Positions 16,907 through 27,604 are shown, numbered from the stretch's first letter. The stretch: DNA of 60,534 bases from Psychromonas sp. Urea-02u-13 (GCF_002835995.1 NZ_PJBZ01000046.1:1-60534); one strand, 5' to 3'. Notes: generated from the letters alone by a model not told the origin. Program-made: numbers and translations.

Positions 16907-18311
16907 CTAGATTAATTCGCCACAAATAGTCTGATCACGCCCCGTATTTTTGGCCTCATATAAAAGCTTATCAACCTGCTGTAATATTTGCTCTGATGAC
17001 CACTTCTGGTTATTTTTTATATGAATAGCACCAATGCTGACAGTAATATCAAATTGCTCTTCTCGGTGCTTGAAAGGGCTTTCAGATATTCTCTGGTTCA
17101 CTTTATCGCTAATCGTTTGCATGTTTTCAGGGCTTACCTTTCCTAAAATAGCGCAAAAACCCTCACCACCAATACGAGTTAAAATATCATTTTCGCGCAT
17201 GCAGGAAAGCATCCTTTTAGCCAAAATAGTCAGTACAACATCCCCCGCGGTGTGCCCGTAGTTATCATTAATCGATTTGAAAAAATCAATATCGATCATT
17301 AATATTGCAAAGTCACCAATATTATTTTTACCCTTAATTTCCCTTAACGATTCCATTAAGAAGCGGCGATTATATAAACCCGTTAATACATCACTATTCG
17401 CTTGTAATGTTAATTTATCATTTACGATAGCAAGCTGTAATGTCCGTTTTTTAACGGCTTTTCGTAAAAAAAAGATGTAAGTAGCGGCGGCAAATAACAA
17501 ACTAAAAATAATACTGTGATAAAACCAAACAGGGACTTTCGTTTCTGTATTTATCCACTTCTGCCTTATTTGATCAATATCCCCTTTAGAGAGCATTTTC
17601 AGTTGCGCTTCAACAAGACGTAACAACATAAAATCGCCCTTAGTCACTGCGAATCGTATCGGTTCATCATATAATTGTACCAGTGAGACAAAGTCATTTG
17701 CTCGCTCAGAAAAGCTCACCATATAAAAATTAGTGACTTGTTTATCGGCAACAAAAAGACTAATTTCTTGTTTACGAACCGCTTCAAACAATAATGCATT
17801 ATTGGCATAGGTGATTAGTTTCAGATGCGCATAATTCTTACGTACAAACCCTTCTTCATAACCTCCTTGAACCACACCGACAGGTTGCTGAATATTATTT
17901 AATATCCTCATCGATAATGCCCATTAAGTTAACATCAATGTAAATAGAGGTTTGAACATTAAACAGTACGCTACCAAATTCAAAAATTTCAGCACGCTCT
18001 TTCGAGTACACCAACCCAGCGTGAATATTTGCATGCCCCTCTGCCACTTCATTAAGCGAGGGTTGCCAGTCGATTAAATTGAAAACGATTTTGGTACCTG
18101 AACGCTCGCCGTAAAGTTTCCAAAAATCGATTAATACCCCTTTAGGTTGACCGTCCTCCATGTAGGCAAAAGGCTTCCAGGCTTTAGAGTTCGAAATAAC
18201 CAGAGTATTTTGTTTTTGCTCTAATACAGGGCCATGATCGGCGTAAGCTGAGGCACTTAAAAGACAATAAAAAAAGCTAAGTAGCTGAATTGAGAGACTA
18301 CGATGTTGCAT
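16907..18311 (-). pseudogene. SBP-type periplasmic sensor with degenerate GGDEF domain, frameshifted
   Basis: A signal peptide (MQHRSLSIQLLSFFYCLLSA, from 18311) leads a periplasmic solute-binding domain of SBP_bac_3 type (LVISNSKAWKPFAYMEDGQP). A transmembrane helix (about VWFYHSIIFSLLFAAATYIF) and a GGDEF domain (LTGLYNRRFLME, DIDFFKSINDNYGHTAGDVV) follow. The signature is GGEGF instead of GGDEF/GGEEF, so cyclase activity is doubtful. The inhibitory-site motif RxxD (RENDIL) is present. The frame breaks at 17895-17911: the first part ends ...GIIDEDIK. Removing one T from the plus-strand TTT at 17898-17900 gives DEDINNIQQPVG and one protein of about 470 residues. Confidence 0.85.
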
Positions 18312-18436
18312 AAAATACTCATAGGTAAAAAAAATAGACCATGCAACTACAAACCAATAGTCAAAAAAACAACACAAAGCAGTGTGTTCGTTATGAATAT
18401 TTAAGCGCTAAAGAGCATTTCACAAACAAAAAAAAA

Positions 18437-18456
18437 CGATAAGGGAGTACTTATCG
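18437..18456 (-). terminator. Rho-independent terminator after rbsR
   Basis: CGATAAG/CTTATCG is followed on the minus strand by ten T. The plus side is also T-rich, so it may work both ways. Confidence 0.85.
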
Positions 18457-18499
18457 AGCTTTTTATTTTTATCGAGAAATTTACTAGGGCATTTGATAC

Positions 18500-19507
18500 T
18501 TATTTTTTCAACACCTTAACGCTATCTCGCTCAACTAATCGAGGCTCTAGCTGTAATTCAATATTACCTTCACGTTCACCTTTAATTTTATCTAATAATG
18601 TATCAAAGGCTTTTTTACCGAGGTTAAATTTTGGTTGGTGAATCGTGGTTAACGACGGCGTGACAAACTCTGCGAGTTTAATATCATCATAACCCACTAT
18701 TGATAAATCATTTGGCACTGAGATCCCATGTTTATCAGCGGTATTAATAACGCCCATCGCCATCATATCGTTACACACAAACAATGCCGTTGGCATATTG
18801 CCAGTCGCCATGATTTGCTCAAACGCATGTTGGCCGCCCTCACACTCAAAATTACCCGACGCTAACCAATCATCACAGATTGCTAAGTTCGCTTCCTGCA
18901 TCGCTTGTTGATAACCTGCGAGTCGCTTAATCGACGCTTGTTTGTCTAATGCGCCGGTAATACAGCCAATTTTACGATGGCCTTTATCAATTAAGTGTTT
19001 TGTTGCTAAATAGCCACCTTGCAATGAGTTATCTTGGATTTTATCCGCAGGGAAACTGGTTTCACCACAATCAAGTACCACAGTAGGCACGGCTTTATGA
19101 CGACTAAAAATATCTAAATGCTGATGTGATATTTCATCACTCATAAGCAATAAACCATCGACTCTTTTTTGTAATAACATGTCGATATTAAAACGCAGGC
19201 GATCTAAATCACCTTCAGTATTACACAGCAGTAAACTATAACCTTCTTCATAACAGCGGCGCTCTACACCTTTCACCACTTCAGCAAAAAAGGGATTCGT
19301 TGAGGTGGTCACCAGCATGCCAAAGGTACGTGTGTTTTTCAGCTTTAAGCTACGTGCGAGCGCTGACGGTGCATAATTTAATGTCTCAACTGCTTGCATC
19401 ACACGTGCAGTGATCTCTTCACTGACGTAACGCGTTTTATTTAATACATGACTGACTGTTGAGGTCGATACTTGTGCATCTTTAGCGACATCTTTTATGG
19501 TTGCCAT
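18500..19507 (-). CDS. Ribose operon repressor RbsR (LacI family)
   Basis: This 335-residue LacI/GalR regulator has an N-terminal HTH (MATIKDVAKDAQVSTSTVSH, residues 1-20), a hinge helix ALARSLK and a periplasmic-binding-type effector domain (TFGMLVTTSTNPFFAEVVKG, DGLLLMSDE, CNDMMAMGV, SIVGYDDIKLAEF). Sequence and position as the last gene of an rbs cluster identify RbsR, which releases DNA when ribose or its phosphate binds. Its likely operator is the 26-bp palindrome at 25053-25078. Length is normal (E. coli RbsR 330). Confidence 0.95.
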   Translation of the reverse strand: MATIKDVAKDAQVSTSTVSHVLNKTRYVSEEITARVMQAVETLNYAPSALARSLKLKNTRTFGMLVTTSTNPFFAEVVKGVERRCYEEGYSLLLCNTEGDLDRLRFNIDMLLQKRVDGLLLMSDEISHQHLDIFSRHKAVPTVVLDCGETSFPADKIQDNSLQGGYLATKHLIDKGHRKIGCITGALDKQASIKRLAGYQQAMQEANLAICDDWLASGNFECEGGQHAFEQIMATGNMPTALFVCNDMMAMGVINTADKHGISVPNDLSIVGYDDIKLAEFVTPSLTTIHQPKFNLGKKAFDTLLDKIKGEREGNIELQLEPRLVERDSVKVLKK

Positions 19508-19571
19508 TGGCGTGGTTTATTCCTTTATTAGTAACACACTTTTTCTTGGTGATGAGTGATATTAGCCTTCA

Positions 19572-20495
19572 TCATACACAAACTTCAGTTAAAAACTGTT
19601 CAACCTGATGCTGATATGGGATAGAGGTTTGTGCGCCCATTGCAGTTACTGTAATCGCAGCGGCTGCGTGAGCAAACATGATAGCGTCTTGTAACGGTTT
19701 ACCCTTTAAAAGCCCCGTTAAGAACGCGCCGTTAAAAGTATCACCGGCGGCAGTCGTATCTAGCGCTTTAACACTGAAACCACTGATTCTCTGGCCGTGA
19801 TTATTTTCACTTAACCAAACACCTTCTTTACCCAACGTAATCAAAACCTGCTTAATGCCTTTTTTATGCAGTATATCAGCAGCTTGCTGAGCAGAGCTAT
19901 CATCACAAACAATAATGCCCGTTAATAATTGCGCTTCTGTTTCGTTTGGCGTGATGATATCCACAAGCGCTAATAATTCATCGCTTAAGGGTTGCGCTGG
20001 CGCCGGATTTAACACTACTTTTGTTGCTGATTTGTGTGCTACCTGAGCGGCGGCTAACACCGTTTCTAGTGGCGTTTCTAATTGCATCAAGAGCATATCA
20101 GCATCACTGATTTTACTCAGATGCGCTTGTAAGCGTGCAACGGTTAAACACGCATTCGCTTCAGCTGAAATACAAATACTGTTTTCACCCGATGCGCTCA
20201 CTTGAATCATGGCAATACCAGTTGGGATATTTTTCTCAACCATCACAGCATCGACATTAATGCCATCATCGCTGAATTTTTTACGGATATCTAAACCAAA
20301 ACTATCGTCGCCGACACAAGCGATAAAATCGACATCGGCGCCTAAACGCGCAGCTGCCACCGCTTGATTAGCCCCTTTACCACCGGCTATTACGGCATAA
20401 TTGTGGCCATGTAATGTTTCACCTGGGCGCGGAAAATTGGGCACCTGTAATACGTGGTCTGCATTTACACTGCCTAAAACAACAAGTTTACTCAT
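19572..20495 (-). CDS. Ribokinase RbsK
   Basis: This cytoplasmic PfkB-family kinase phosphorylates D-ribose to ribose 5-phosphate. The start MSKLVVLGSVNADHVLQVPN was chosen because AAGGTAGATATT precedes the ATG at 20495; a longer frame starts five codons earlier. Motifs present are the N-terminal GGKGANQAVAAARLG and the catalytic ATP/anion-hole motif DTTAAGDTFNGAF near the C-terminus, with the catalytic base Asp in GDTF. The length of 307 matches the family. It lies 64 bp upstream of rbsR and is separated from rbsB by a large palindromic repeat, so it may be partly uncoupled from the transporter genes. Confidence 0.97.
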   Translation of the reverse strand: MSKLVVLGSVNADHVLQVPNFPRPGETLHGHNYAVIAGGKGANQAVAAARLGADVDFIACVGDDSFGLDIRKKFSDDGINVDAVMVEKNIPTGIAMIQVSASGENSICISAEANACLTVARLQAHLSKISDADMLLMQLETPLETVLAAAQVAHKSATKVVLNPAPAQPLSDELLALVDIITPNETEAQLLTGIIVCDDSSAQQAADILHKKGIKQVLITLGKEGVWLSENNHGQRISGFSVKALDTTAAGDTFNGAFLTGLLKGKPLQDAIMFAHAAAAITVTAMGAQTSIPYQHQVEQFLTEVCV

Positions 20496-20540
20496 AATAT
20501 CTACCTTCACTTTCAGGTTAAAACGGATTGTTTAATACTT

Positions 20541-20803
20541 TTATACCCATGCGACTTCAAGATGCAAAGTCAGCAAGGAAAATTGTTCCTAGATACTAGG
20601 CATAAAATTGAAGCCTAGTCATTCTAAGTCGATATTTTATAACGACGTAGGTGGGTACAAGTTACCTTGCCCTACGGGGCGCAAGCTCGAAAACCAGCCC
20701 AGCGTTACAACAACGAAAAGTGAATAACAATTACCTCATGTTGTGCCTTGCTCTGATTATCGAGCTTGTGCCTGACAAAGTATATTGAGGCAGCATGGGT
20801 ATA
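20541..20803. repeat. About 260-bp imperfect palindromic intergenic element
   Basis: Terminal inverted repeats TATACCCATGC and GCATGGGTATA bound an element with inner palindromes (for example CCTAGATACTAGG and GAAGCCTAG). It sits between rbsB and rbsK inside the operon. The ends resemble widespread gammaproteobacterial intergenic palindromes beginning TATACCCA. No coding frame is seen. It could affect mRNA stability or termination between the two genes. Confidence 0.7.
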
Positions 20804-20893
20804 TATAAAACCTTAAACCTTAAACAATCAATTTTGAGGGGAAAAACAACAGCAAAGATAGCTCTCTTTGCTGTTTAAACAGATTGATAAGGT

Positions 20894-21772
20894 TTATTTA
20901 ACAACCATCATCAATGGAACAGGGATGCTTTTTTCTACATTCTTACCTTGTAAAAAATTAACAGCTGCTTCAACACCAAGCTCACCAATTAACGCCGGTT
21001 GCTGTGCAATCGTTGCGCCTAACAAACCACGTTTAACAGCGGCAATACCATCATCAGTACCATCAAAACCAACGATTAAGATATCTTTACCCGATGCTTG
21101 TACCGCACGGATAGCGCCAAGTGCCATCTCATCATTCTGTGCAAATACAGCCTGAGTATTAGGTTTTGAAGCTAATAGGTTTTCCATTACATTAAGGCCT
21201 TTAGTACGGTCAAAATCAGCAGGTTGGCTTGCTAATAAATCCATGTTTTCAGATTTAACGGCATTCATGAAACCTTCACCACGTTCACGCGCAGCTGACG
21301 TTCCAGCAATACCTTCAAGTTGAACCACTTTTGCATCTTTACCGATTTTTTCACTGATAAATTTACCCGCCATTTCGCCACCAGCCACATTATCAGAAGC
21401 AATATGGCTAACAACATCACCGCGTGATGCACCACGATCCAAGGTTAATACAGGAATGTTCGCACGATTAGCAACACGAATCGCATTAGACACTGCATCT
21501 GAATCTGTTGGATTAATTAAAATCGCTTTAACACCACGTACCACTAGATCTTCGATATTTGATAACTCTTTACTTGGATCATTTTGTGAATCTAAAACAA
21601 GCAATTTGTAACCTAATAAATCCGCTTTTTTCTCAGCGCCTTCTTTCATGCTCACAAAAAAGGGATTGTTTAATGTTGAAACAACCATCGCGATAGTGTC
21701 TTGTGCCATTACATTTGCACTAAAAGAAGCAGAAATAACTGCAGCTGAAAGTAACGTTGTTAATTTTTTCAT
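20894..21772 (-). CDS. D-ribose-binding periplasmic protein RbsB
   Basis: This 292-residue high-affinity ribose receptor of the RbsABC importer has a signal peptide ([23 protein letters not shown]). The mature part contains [84 protein letters not shown] and [15 protein letters not shown], all characteristic of RbsB. The family's ribose-contacting Asn, Asp, Arg and Phe residues are present in these motifs. It is the fourth gene of rbsDACBK. A 250-bp gap separates it from rbsC, and the palindromic element follows. Confidence 0.97.
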   Translation of the reverse strand: MKKLTTLLSAAVISASFSANVMAQDTIAMVVSTLNNPFFVSMKEGAEKKADLLGYKLLVLDSQNDPSKELSNIEDLVVRGVKAILINPTDSDAVSNAIRVANRANIPVLTLDRGASRGDVVSHIASDNVAGGEMAGKFISEKIGKDAKVVQLEGIAGTSAARERGEGFMNAVKSENMDLLASQPADFDRTKGLNVMENLLASKPNTQAVFAQNDEMALGAIRAVQASGKDILIVGFDGTDDGIAAVKRGLLGATIAQQPALIGELGVEAAVNFLQGKNVEKSIPVPLMMVVK

Positions 21773-22022
21773 GGTTTAGTCCTTTGGGTTGCTGTTGTTG
21801 ACAGGGCAAAACCACCCTGCCTTCATAAAATTATGTTTAAGCTAATATTTTTCTCATACCTATCAGCCCTCATGCAATTAGGGCTGTACAAAGACTGAGT
21901 AGATGCAGAGGGCTAAGTCATTTATGGTTAGTTCAAGGCGAAAAAGCACAGTTTAGTCGTTTAAATGCGCATTTTTTAACGATGAAATAACCTTAAATGA
22001 CGACGACCTGAGTAGTTACGGT
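21773..22022. other. rbsC-rbsB gap with inverted repeats
   Basis: The 250 bp inside the operon hold no gene. GTCATTTATGGTTA (near 21918) and TAACCTTAAATGAC (near 21990) form a long-range inverted repeat. It could be a processing or attenuation structure separating the binding-protein message from the permease message. The function is inferred. Confidence 0.45.
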
Positions 22023-23006
22023 TTATTTCTGTTTATTATCTACTAGTACCGCAAGCAGAATGACCACGGCTTTTACAATCATCTGGTAGTACGAAGAAAC
22101 GTCTAACAAATTCAGCGCATTATTTAACACACCAATAATCAGTGCGCCGACTAAAGTACCCATAATGCGCCCTTTACCACCGGCCAAACTTGTACCGCCT
22201 AATACCACAGCAGCAATTGCATCTAATTCATAACCCATACCTGCGGTAGGTTGTGCTGACGACAAACGCGATGTAATGATGATGCCGGCAAGCGCAGATA
22301 ACGCGCCACAAATCGCATACACACCAATTTTAATACGATCAACATTGATACCTGATAACTGTGTTGCGCTTTCATTACCGCCCAGAGCATAAATATAACG
22401 ACCAAAACGGGTATGGTTAAGCAAGTACCAAATACCGCCAAATACACTGATCATTAACCAAACTGGCACTGGAATACCAAACATGTAACCCGTACCAAAC
22501 CAGGCAAAAGAGTCAGCAACATCCGTGAAACCTGTTGAGATTGGGCGACCATCGGTATAAACCATGGTCACACCTCGTAATAAGGTCATAGTCACTAAGG
22601 TTGCAATAAAGGCCTGTACTTTACCCTTGGCAATAATCACACCTGTCATTGAGCCTAAGGCTGCCCCTGCAAATAACGAGATTGGCAAGGCGATTAATAC
22701 CGGCACTTCCATGCCAATCATCGTAGCGGCAAATGCACCACATAACGCCAGAATAGAGCCCACACTTAAATCAATGCCCGCGGTTAATATCACTAAGGTC
22801 ATACCGGCGGCTAAAATTGCAATCACCGAGGTTTGACGAAGAATATTGAGGATATTATCAACGGTAAAAAAATACTCGTTCATAAAGGACACAACCGTGA
22901 TCAGCAAGATTAACGCGATTAATGACTTCTGCTCGATAAACCATTCTTTACTAATTAATGGTTTTCTTTTTTTCTCTGACGCTTTATTGATTACATTACT
23001 GTTCAT
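22023..23006 (-). CDS. Ribose ABC transporter permease RbsC
   Basis: This 327-residue inner-membrane permease has many hydrophobic segments and contains the family motifs [60 protein letters not shown] and [20 protein letters not shown]. It forms the membrane channel for ribose with RbsA. The start codon overlaps the rbsA stop (ATGA), so translation is coupled. The length matches E. coli RbsC (321). Confidence 0.97.
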   Translation of the reverse strand: MNSNVINKASEKKRKPLISKEWFIEQKSLIALILLITVVSFMNEYFFTVDNILNILRQTSVIAILAAGMTLVILTAGIDLSVGSILALCGAFAATMIGMEVPVLIALPISLFAGAALGSMTGVIIAKGKVQAFIATLVTMTLLRGVTMVYTDGRPISTGFTDVADSFAWFGTGYMFGIPVPVWLMISVFGGIWYLLNHTRFGRYIYALGGNESATQLSGINVDRIKIGVYAICGALSALAGIIITSRLSSAQPTAGMGYELDAIAAVVLGGTSLAGGKGRIMGTLVGALIIGVLNNALNLLDVSSYYQMIVKAVVILLAVLVDNKQK

Positions 23007-24508
23007 GCTGCTACCTCATTGATTTCTTTACCAACAGCACAAGCCATTAGTTTTTCTTGATTGGCATCATCAGCCAAAAACTCACCACTAATTCGCCCTT
23101 GGTGCATCACCAAAATACGATCGCTCATACCTAATACTTCAGGCATTTCTGAAGACACTAAAATAATGCTCATGCCCTCCGCTTTAAATTTATTAATTAA
23201 CTGGTAGATCTCTTTTTTAGCGCCCACATCCACACCACGTGTCGGCTCATCTAAAATTAACACTTTAGGACGTGTCATCAAGCCCTTAGCAATTGCCACT
23301 TTCTGCTGATTGCCGCCAGATAAATGACCAATAATTTGATCCATCGACGGTGTTTTGATATTAAATAATCGAATAAAATCATTCACCGATGTCGCTTCAG
23401 CTTGGTGATCAATCTGCAATTTTTTTGATAATCCCTGTAGCGCACAAAGTGACATATTTTCTTTTACCGAGAGACCTAAAATCAGCCCATCACCTTTACG
23501 ATCTTCAGAAATATAGGCGATGCCATTCGCCAGCCCCTGCTGAGGATTAGTAATATTGACCAACTTACCTTCTAATAAAATCTCACCTTGCGTACAGCTT
23601 AATGCGCCATAAATCGCTTTCATTAACTCCGTACGTCCTGCACCCATGAGGCCAGAAACACCTAAAATCTCACCGTGGCTTAATGAAAAACTCACATTAA
23701 ACACACCTTCCGCACTGAGGTTATTCACCTGTAAACATTCACTGCTATGGGTATGGTCAATACGTGGGTATTGCTCGTCTAAACGACGCCCCACCATCAA
23801 TTCGATTAACGTATCTTCATCAATATCTGCCACCACACGTTGATCAATATATTTACCATCACGTAATACCGTAATGTCATCGCAGATTTCAAAAATCTCT
23901 TTTAAACGATGTGAGATATAAACAATGCCGTAACCTTCATCACGCAATTCATTAATCACAGTAAATAAAGACGCCGTTTCTGTATCAGTTAACGCATCGG
24001 TTGGTTCATCCATAATAATTACTTTGGATTTGAACGATAACGCTTTAGCAATCTCTACCATCTGTTGTTCGCCAACACTTAACTCGCCTAATAACTGTGA
24101 CGATTTATGTTTTACATTAAGGCGTTTTAACAACATATCCGCTTCTTTAAACATTAATGGCCAATTAATAGCGCCAAAACGATTAGTAATTTCACGGCCT
24201 AAGAAAATATTTTCAGCGATAGTTAATTCAGAAATCAGGTTTAATTCTTGATGGATAATACTGATACCCGCCAACTGAGAATCACGCGGTCCAGAAAATT
24301 TAACCTGCTCACCTTGGTAACAAACTTCACCTTGGTCCAATTGATAAATACCGGTTAATACTTTCATTAACGTCGATTTTCCTGCGCCATTCTCGCCTAA
24401 TAACGCCATCACCTTGCCAGGATAAACATTTAACGAAGCACCATCTAAGGCCTTCACGCCGGGGAAAGACTTATGAATTTCTTTAAGTTCTAAAATTGGC
24501 TGTTGCAT
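23003..24508 (-). CDS. Ribose ABC transporter ATPase RbsA
   Basis: This double ATP-binding-cassette protein energises ribose import. The first cassette has Walker [10 protein letters not shown], signature [14 protein letters not shown] and Walker [12 protein letters not shown]. The second has a degenerate P-loop region ([20 protein letters not shown]), signature [15 protein letters not shown] and [13 protein letters not shown], as usual for this family. The start at 24508 ([17 protein letters not shown]) is supported by GGGAG six bases upstream. This gives 501 residues, equal to E. coli RbsA. It begins 38 bp after the rbsD stop. Confidence 0.97.
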   Translation of the reverse strand: MQQPILELKEIHKSFPGVKALDGASLNVYPGKVMALLGENGAGKSTLMKVLTGIYQLDQGEVCYQGEQVKFSGPRDSQLAGISIIHQELNLISELTIAENIFLGREITNRFGAINWPLMFKEADMLLKRLNVKHKSSQLLGELSVGEQQMVEIAKALSFKSKVIIMDEPTDALTDTETASLFTVINELRDEGYGIVYISHRLKEIFEICDDITVLRDGKYIDQRVVADIDEDTLIELMVGRRLDEQYPRIDHTHSSECLQVNNLSAEGVFNVSFSLSHGEILGVSGLMGAGRTELMKAIYGALSCTQGEILLEGKLVNITNPQQGLANGIAYISEDRKGDGLILGLSVKENMSLCALQGLSKKLQIDHQAEATSVNDFIRLFNIKTPSMDQIIGHLSGGNQQKVAIAKGLMTRPKVLILDEPTRGVDVGAKKEIYQLINKFKAEGMSIILVSSEMPEVLGMSDRILVMHQGRISGEFLADDANQEKLMACAVGKEINEVAA

Positions 24509-24546
24509 ACTTAACTCCCGATGACTTGTTGCTAAAAGCGGCGTCA

Positions 24547-24966
24547 TTAAAAAACCACACCAGATTGAAAAATCACATTTGCGTAAGGACTACATTCACC
24601 CGTACGTACCACCGCTTTGCTTTGTAGCGTACGTGTCTTGAATGACTCATGGCTGATGTATTGGATATCAATATGATGACCATTCACTTGTTGCTCTTTT
24701 AACAGTGAGATTAACGCGTGGTATATATTAGGGTTGGCCTGCTCAAACTCATCGGCAAGCAATACACCAATAATGTGCACTTCGGTTAATAACACACGCA
24801 CCGTATCGATAAAGCTGGGTACGCCATGTGTTAAAGCAAGATCAATACGTTTATTTTGATCATTAATCGGTAAGCCTGCATCACAAATAGTGAGCTCATC
24901 AAAATGGCCAAGAGAAGCAACGACATAAGATAACTGTGGGTTTAACAACTGCGTTTTTTTCATCAA
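24547..24966 (-). CDS. D-ribose pyranase RbsD
   Basis: This 139-residue enzyme interconverts beta-pyranose and beta-furanose ribose so that ribokinase can use imported sugar. Family residues are visible: the N-terminal [20 protein letters not shown] with catalytic His21, ICDAGLPIN, and the C-terminal [20 protein letters not shown]. Length is equal to E. coli RbsD (139). It is the first gene of the operon, with the palindromic operator about 90 bp upstream of its start. Confidence 0.97.
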   Translation of the reverse strand: MMKKTQLLNPQLSYVVASLGHFDELTICDAGLPINDQNKRIDLALTHGVPSFIDTVRVLLTEVHIIGVLLADEFEQANPNIYHALISLLKEQQVNGHHIDIQYISHESFKTRTLQSKAVVRTGECSPYANVIFQSGVVF

Positions 24967-25052
24967 CTCTCAACCTTTTGTAAGCAGTAATAGATAATTT
25001 AATGGCCTATTTACCTGCTGACTAAATAGCAATAAAAGTAAAGATAGACTCG

Positions 25053-25078
25053 TCGAAACGTTTGCGCAAACGTTTCGA
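25053..25078. promoter_or_regulatory. Perfect 26-bp LacI-type operator between rbsD and talB
   Basis: The half-site TCGAAACGTTTGC is followed immediately by its exact reverse complement. It contains the CGAAACGTTTCG-like core of known RbsR operators, in a form where two core halves flank TTTGCGCAAA. It lies 87 bp upstream of rbsD and 202 bp upstream of talB, which run in opposite directions, so one bound RbsR dimer could control both. Confidence 0.85.
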
Positions 25079-25279
25079 TGAGTGAAATTTATACGTTCAT
25101 CGCCTTCTTTGCATTAAATTTAATCGTAATGGGTGATCTGTTTCACAATAATAAATAGACTTTATTTTCAATCGTCTTTATCAGCTAATGGCAACTTGCT
25201 TATCCCTTTATCAATTGCTATTAATAAAAAAGGCACACTTAACGAACACTTTCTCTTCCCCAATAAAATAGGCGAGCAT

Positions 25280-26242
25280 ATGACCAATCAACTCTCACAA
25301 TTAAAAAAAATCTCCACGGTTGTAGCAGACACAGGGGATGTTGAAGCCATTAGTAAATTTCAGCCGCAGGATGCAACCACCAACCCTTCTCTGTTATTAA
25401 AAGCAGCATCATTAGCGAACTACCAACACTTATTAGTAGAAGCGACTAAATGGGCTAAAGAGCAAAGCAGTGACCTACAAACACAAAGTGAATTAGCCTG
25501 CGATAAGTTATCTGTATTAGTAGGATTAGAAGTCTTAAAAATAGTACCAGGACGAATTTCTACCGAAGTAGACTCGCGTTTATCATTTGATACAGCGAGC
25601 TCTATTAAAAAAGCGCAGCAATTAGTGGCGCTGTATAATCAGGCAGGCATTACTAACGATCGTATTTTGATAAAACTAGCAGCCACTTGGGAAGGCATTA
25701 AAGCCGCTGAGCTGTTAGAGCAACAAGGGATCAACTGTAACTTAACGTTACTATTTAGCTTTGCTCAAGCACAAGCCTGCGCCGAAGCGAACGTTTTCCT
25801 TATCTCCCCTTTTGTGGGTCGTATTTTAGATTGGTACAAAAAACAAACCGGCATCGCGCACTACCCAGCGAGCGAAGATCCAGGTGTTATTTCTGTTACT
25901 CAGATATATAACTATTACAAACAGCAGGGTTACAACACGATTGTGATGGCCGCCAGTTTTAGAAGCATTGAAGAAGTCTTAGCGTTAGCCGGTTGTGACC
26001 GATTAACCATTAGCCCTGATTTGATGGCGCAGCTTGAGGCCAGTGATGAGGTGGTTGAGCACAACTTAACGCCACAAATTTCAGCTAAAGGTGCTCCCGT
26101 TGAAGCGCTTTCTGAAAGTCAGTTTAGATGGGATATGAATGAAGATGCAATGGCAACAGAGAAGTTGGCCGAAGGTATTCGTAATTTTACGCTTGATCAA
26201 ATTAAGCTTGAGAAGCAGCTGATGGCAATCTTAGCTGGGTAG
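25280..26242 (+). CDS. Transaldolase (TalB type)
   Basis: This 320-residue pentose phosphate enzyme transfers a dihydroxyacetone unit between sedoheptulose 7-phosphate and glyceraldehyde 3-phosphate. The ATG at 25280 ([20 protein letters not shown]) was chosen for homology and AGGCGAG upstream; the open frame extends 49 codons further 5' without family resemblance. Active-site motifs are [18 protein letters not shown]-like [12 protein letters not shown], the Schiff-base lysine in [13 protein letters not shown], and [11 protein letters not shown]. Length matches TalB (317). Its position beside rbs suggests it disposes of ribose 5-phosphate. Confidence 0.97.
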   Translation: MTNQLSQLKKISTVVADTGDVEAISKFQPQDATTNPSLLLKAASLANYQHLLVEATKWAKEQSSDLQTQSELACDKLSVLVGLEVLKIVPGRISTEVDSRLSFDTASSIKKAQQLVALYNQAGITNDRILIKLAATWEGIKAAELLEQQGINCNLTLLFSFAQAQACAEANVFLISPFVGRILDWYKKQTGIAHYPASEDPGVISVTQIYNYYKQQGYNTIVMAASFRSIEEVLALAGCDRLTISPDLMAQLEASDEVVEHNLTPQISAKGAPVEALSESQFRWDMNEDAMATEKLAEGIRNFTLDQIKLEKQLMAILAG

Positions 26243-26257
26243 GGTTTTACCCTTTTT

Positions 26258-26291
26258 AATCACTTCTGAGCAGTGTTGTTCAGGAGTGATT
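26258..26291 (+). terminator. Hairpin after talB, probable terminator
   Basis: AATCACTTCTGA and TCAGGAGTGATT pair over 12 bp with one G-T. A run of T precedes rather than follows it, so termination efficiency is uncertain. Confidence 0.45.
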
Positions 26292-26440
26292 AAGTTGCGT
26301 TTTATGCACAATTCGATGTAGGAATAGAGTTGTTATTGTATAAATAAAGATAATTAGCTAAACATGTTCCTAACGGAATATGCCAAACTACTTTAGTTCC
26401 GTTAAGGAGGGGGAAAATCAAATTCCGTTTAATTTCCTTA

Positions 26441-27013
26441 TTATGTCACTGATTTGTAAACATCTATTCGTCTTAATAGATTTCTCATAAATTTACTAGG
26501 TGAGATAGACTCACTCTCTTTGCGACTTAAAAACACAACTTTCCCTCCATTTTTAGACATGTAATTTAGGGCACCTTTTTTCTTTGCATCAAATGTGATT
26601 ATTGGATGAAACATTGATCTAGCAGCTATTTGGATATCAGCTTCTTGTTTGAATAATATTTGAGTATCATGTCTTTTTTCAATTGTTCCGTATTTTTCTA
26701 ACAACTTTCGGAGTATTGCTTGCTCTTCTGTAGTAGAAAAACGTCCTTTACCAAAGCCTGAAGAACGCTGATACTCCTCTGGGAAAAGGTCGCTATGAAA
26801 CCCAAAAACAGCATCTTCTTTTACCATTCCGGAATGTAAATTTCTCTGTGCATACTCTTTAACCGTGCTACAACGTTCTGGCATTTGAACAATTTCATAT
26901 TTACCGTGAGTCGTGATATACAGAGAGAAACGCACCTTTGGAAAATAACTTTCCAGACTGAGATTGTTATCGACAAGATAATCCCAAAAATTGTTATCTA
27001 TGAATATTTTCAA
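26441..27013 (-). CDS. PIN-domain-like protein, possible ribonuclease
   Basis: This is a product of about 190 residues. The N-terminus MKIFIDNNFWDYLVDNNLSL and the later EADIQIAARSM and PIITFDAKKKGALNYM give the acidic-residue pattern of PIN-like nucleases (Asp near the N-terminus, Asp in the central helix, Asp after a strand). Confidence in the fold is moderate. No antitoxin gene is adjacent, unlike VapBC pairs. The start is either GTG at 27016 or TTG at 27013; AGGAGA is better spaced for TTG. Its isolated position between talB and a repeat array suggests acquisition. Confidence 0.6.
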   Translation of the reverse strand: MKIFIDNNFWDYLVDNNLSLESYFPKVRFSLYITTHGKYEIVQMPERCSTVKEYAQRNLHSGMVKEDAVFGFHSDLFPEEYQRSSGFGKGRFSTTEEQAILRKLLEKYGTIEKRHDTQILFKQEADIQIAARSMFHPIITFDAKKKGALNYMSKNGGKVVFLSRKESESISPSKFMRNLLRRIDVYKSVT

Positions 27014-27177
27014 CACTTCTCCTGTGACATAACAACTTATTAAATAGAGAATTTCCGTCTATCAGCATCTAAACGGAGTAATTAAAGGCATATTATATTA
27101 AACCCCTCCAAACTTAAATTACAACGTACTATCATTTTATTTATTGGAATAAATACAAAGTGGCGTAATAAAGTAAT

Positions 27178-27497
27178 CCTAGTTCGTCTTCGCTCATCGA
27201 GGCGATGACTAACCCTAAGTCGCATTTATTTCGCCTTGTGGGCGAGTAGCGAATGAACACTGAAACGTAGTTTCAAAGTGTGAAGCAGCATGCTCTCTAA
27301 ACCAGTAGAGAAAAGTCACCAAAAGAGAGCTGGCCCGTGGCGTTTTCTAATCTCGTGTAATCAATCACTTCTCAACGCACCAGTTCAGACTGGCCATCCA
27401 TGGCCAGATCTTCACTTAGCATCGACATCCATGTCGTTACTTGCAGAAGCGATTAATTCCACAAGGAAAACTAAACGGGATCCGTGCAGCCACTCAG
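27178..27497. repeat. Structured repeat A, copy 1
   Basis: This 320-bp unit is repeated at 28262-28581 (offset 1084 bp) with few differences. It is packed with hairpins: TCGCCTTGTGGGCGA, CACTgAAAC/GTTTcAAAGTG, CTGGCCATCCATGGCCAG and CGACATCCATGTCG. No convincing protein is encoded. Open frames such as 27290-27514 recur only because the DNA repeats. Confidence 0.85.
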
Positions 27498-27505
27498 TTT
27501 TGTTA

Positions 27506-27537
27506 AATAGATAAATAGATAAATAGATAAATAAAAC
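27506..27537. repeat. Short tandem repeat of ATAAATAG
   Basis: About four copies of an 8-bp unit (AGATAAAT register) lie directly after repeat A copy 1. They are absent after copy 2, which marks a local slippage expansion. Confidence 0.85.
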
Positions 27538-27604
27538 ATAAAAGATAAAAACCTATAGCCATATTTCTTTGTTAATAAAACCAAACAATGTGGCTGCGCT
27601 AACT

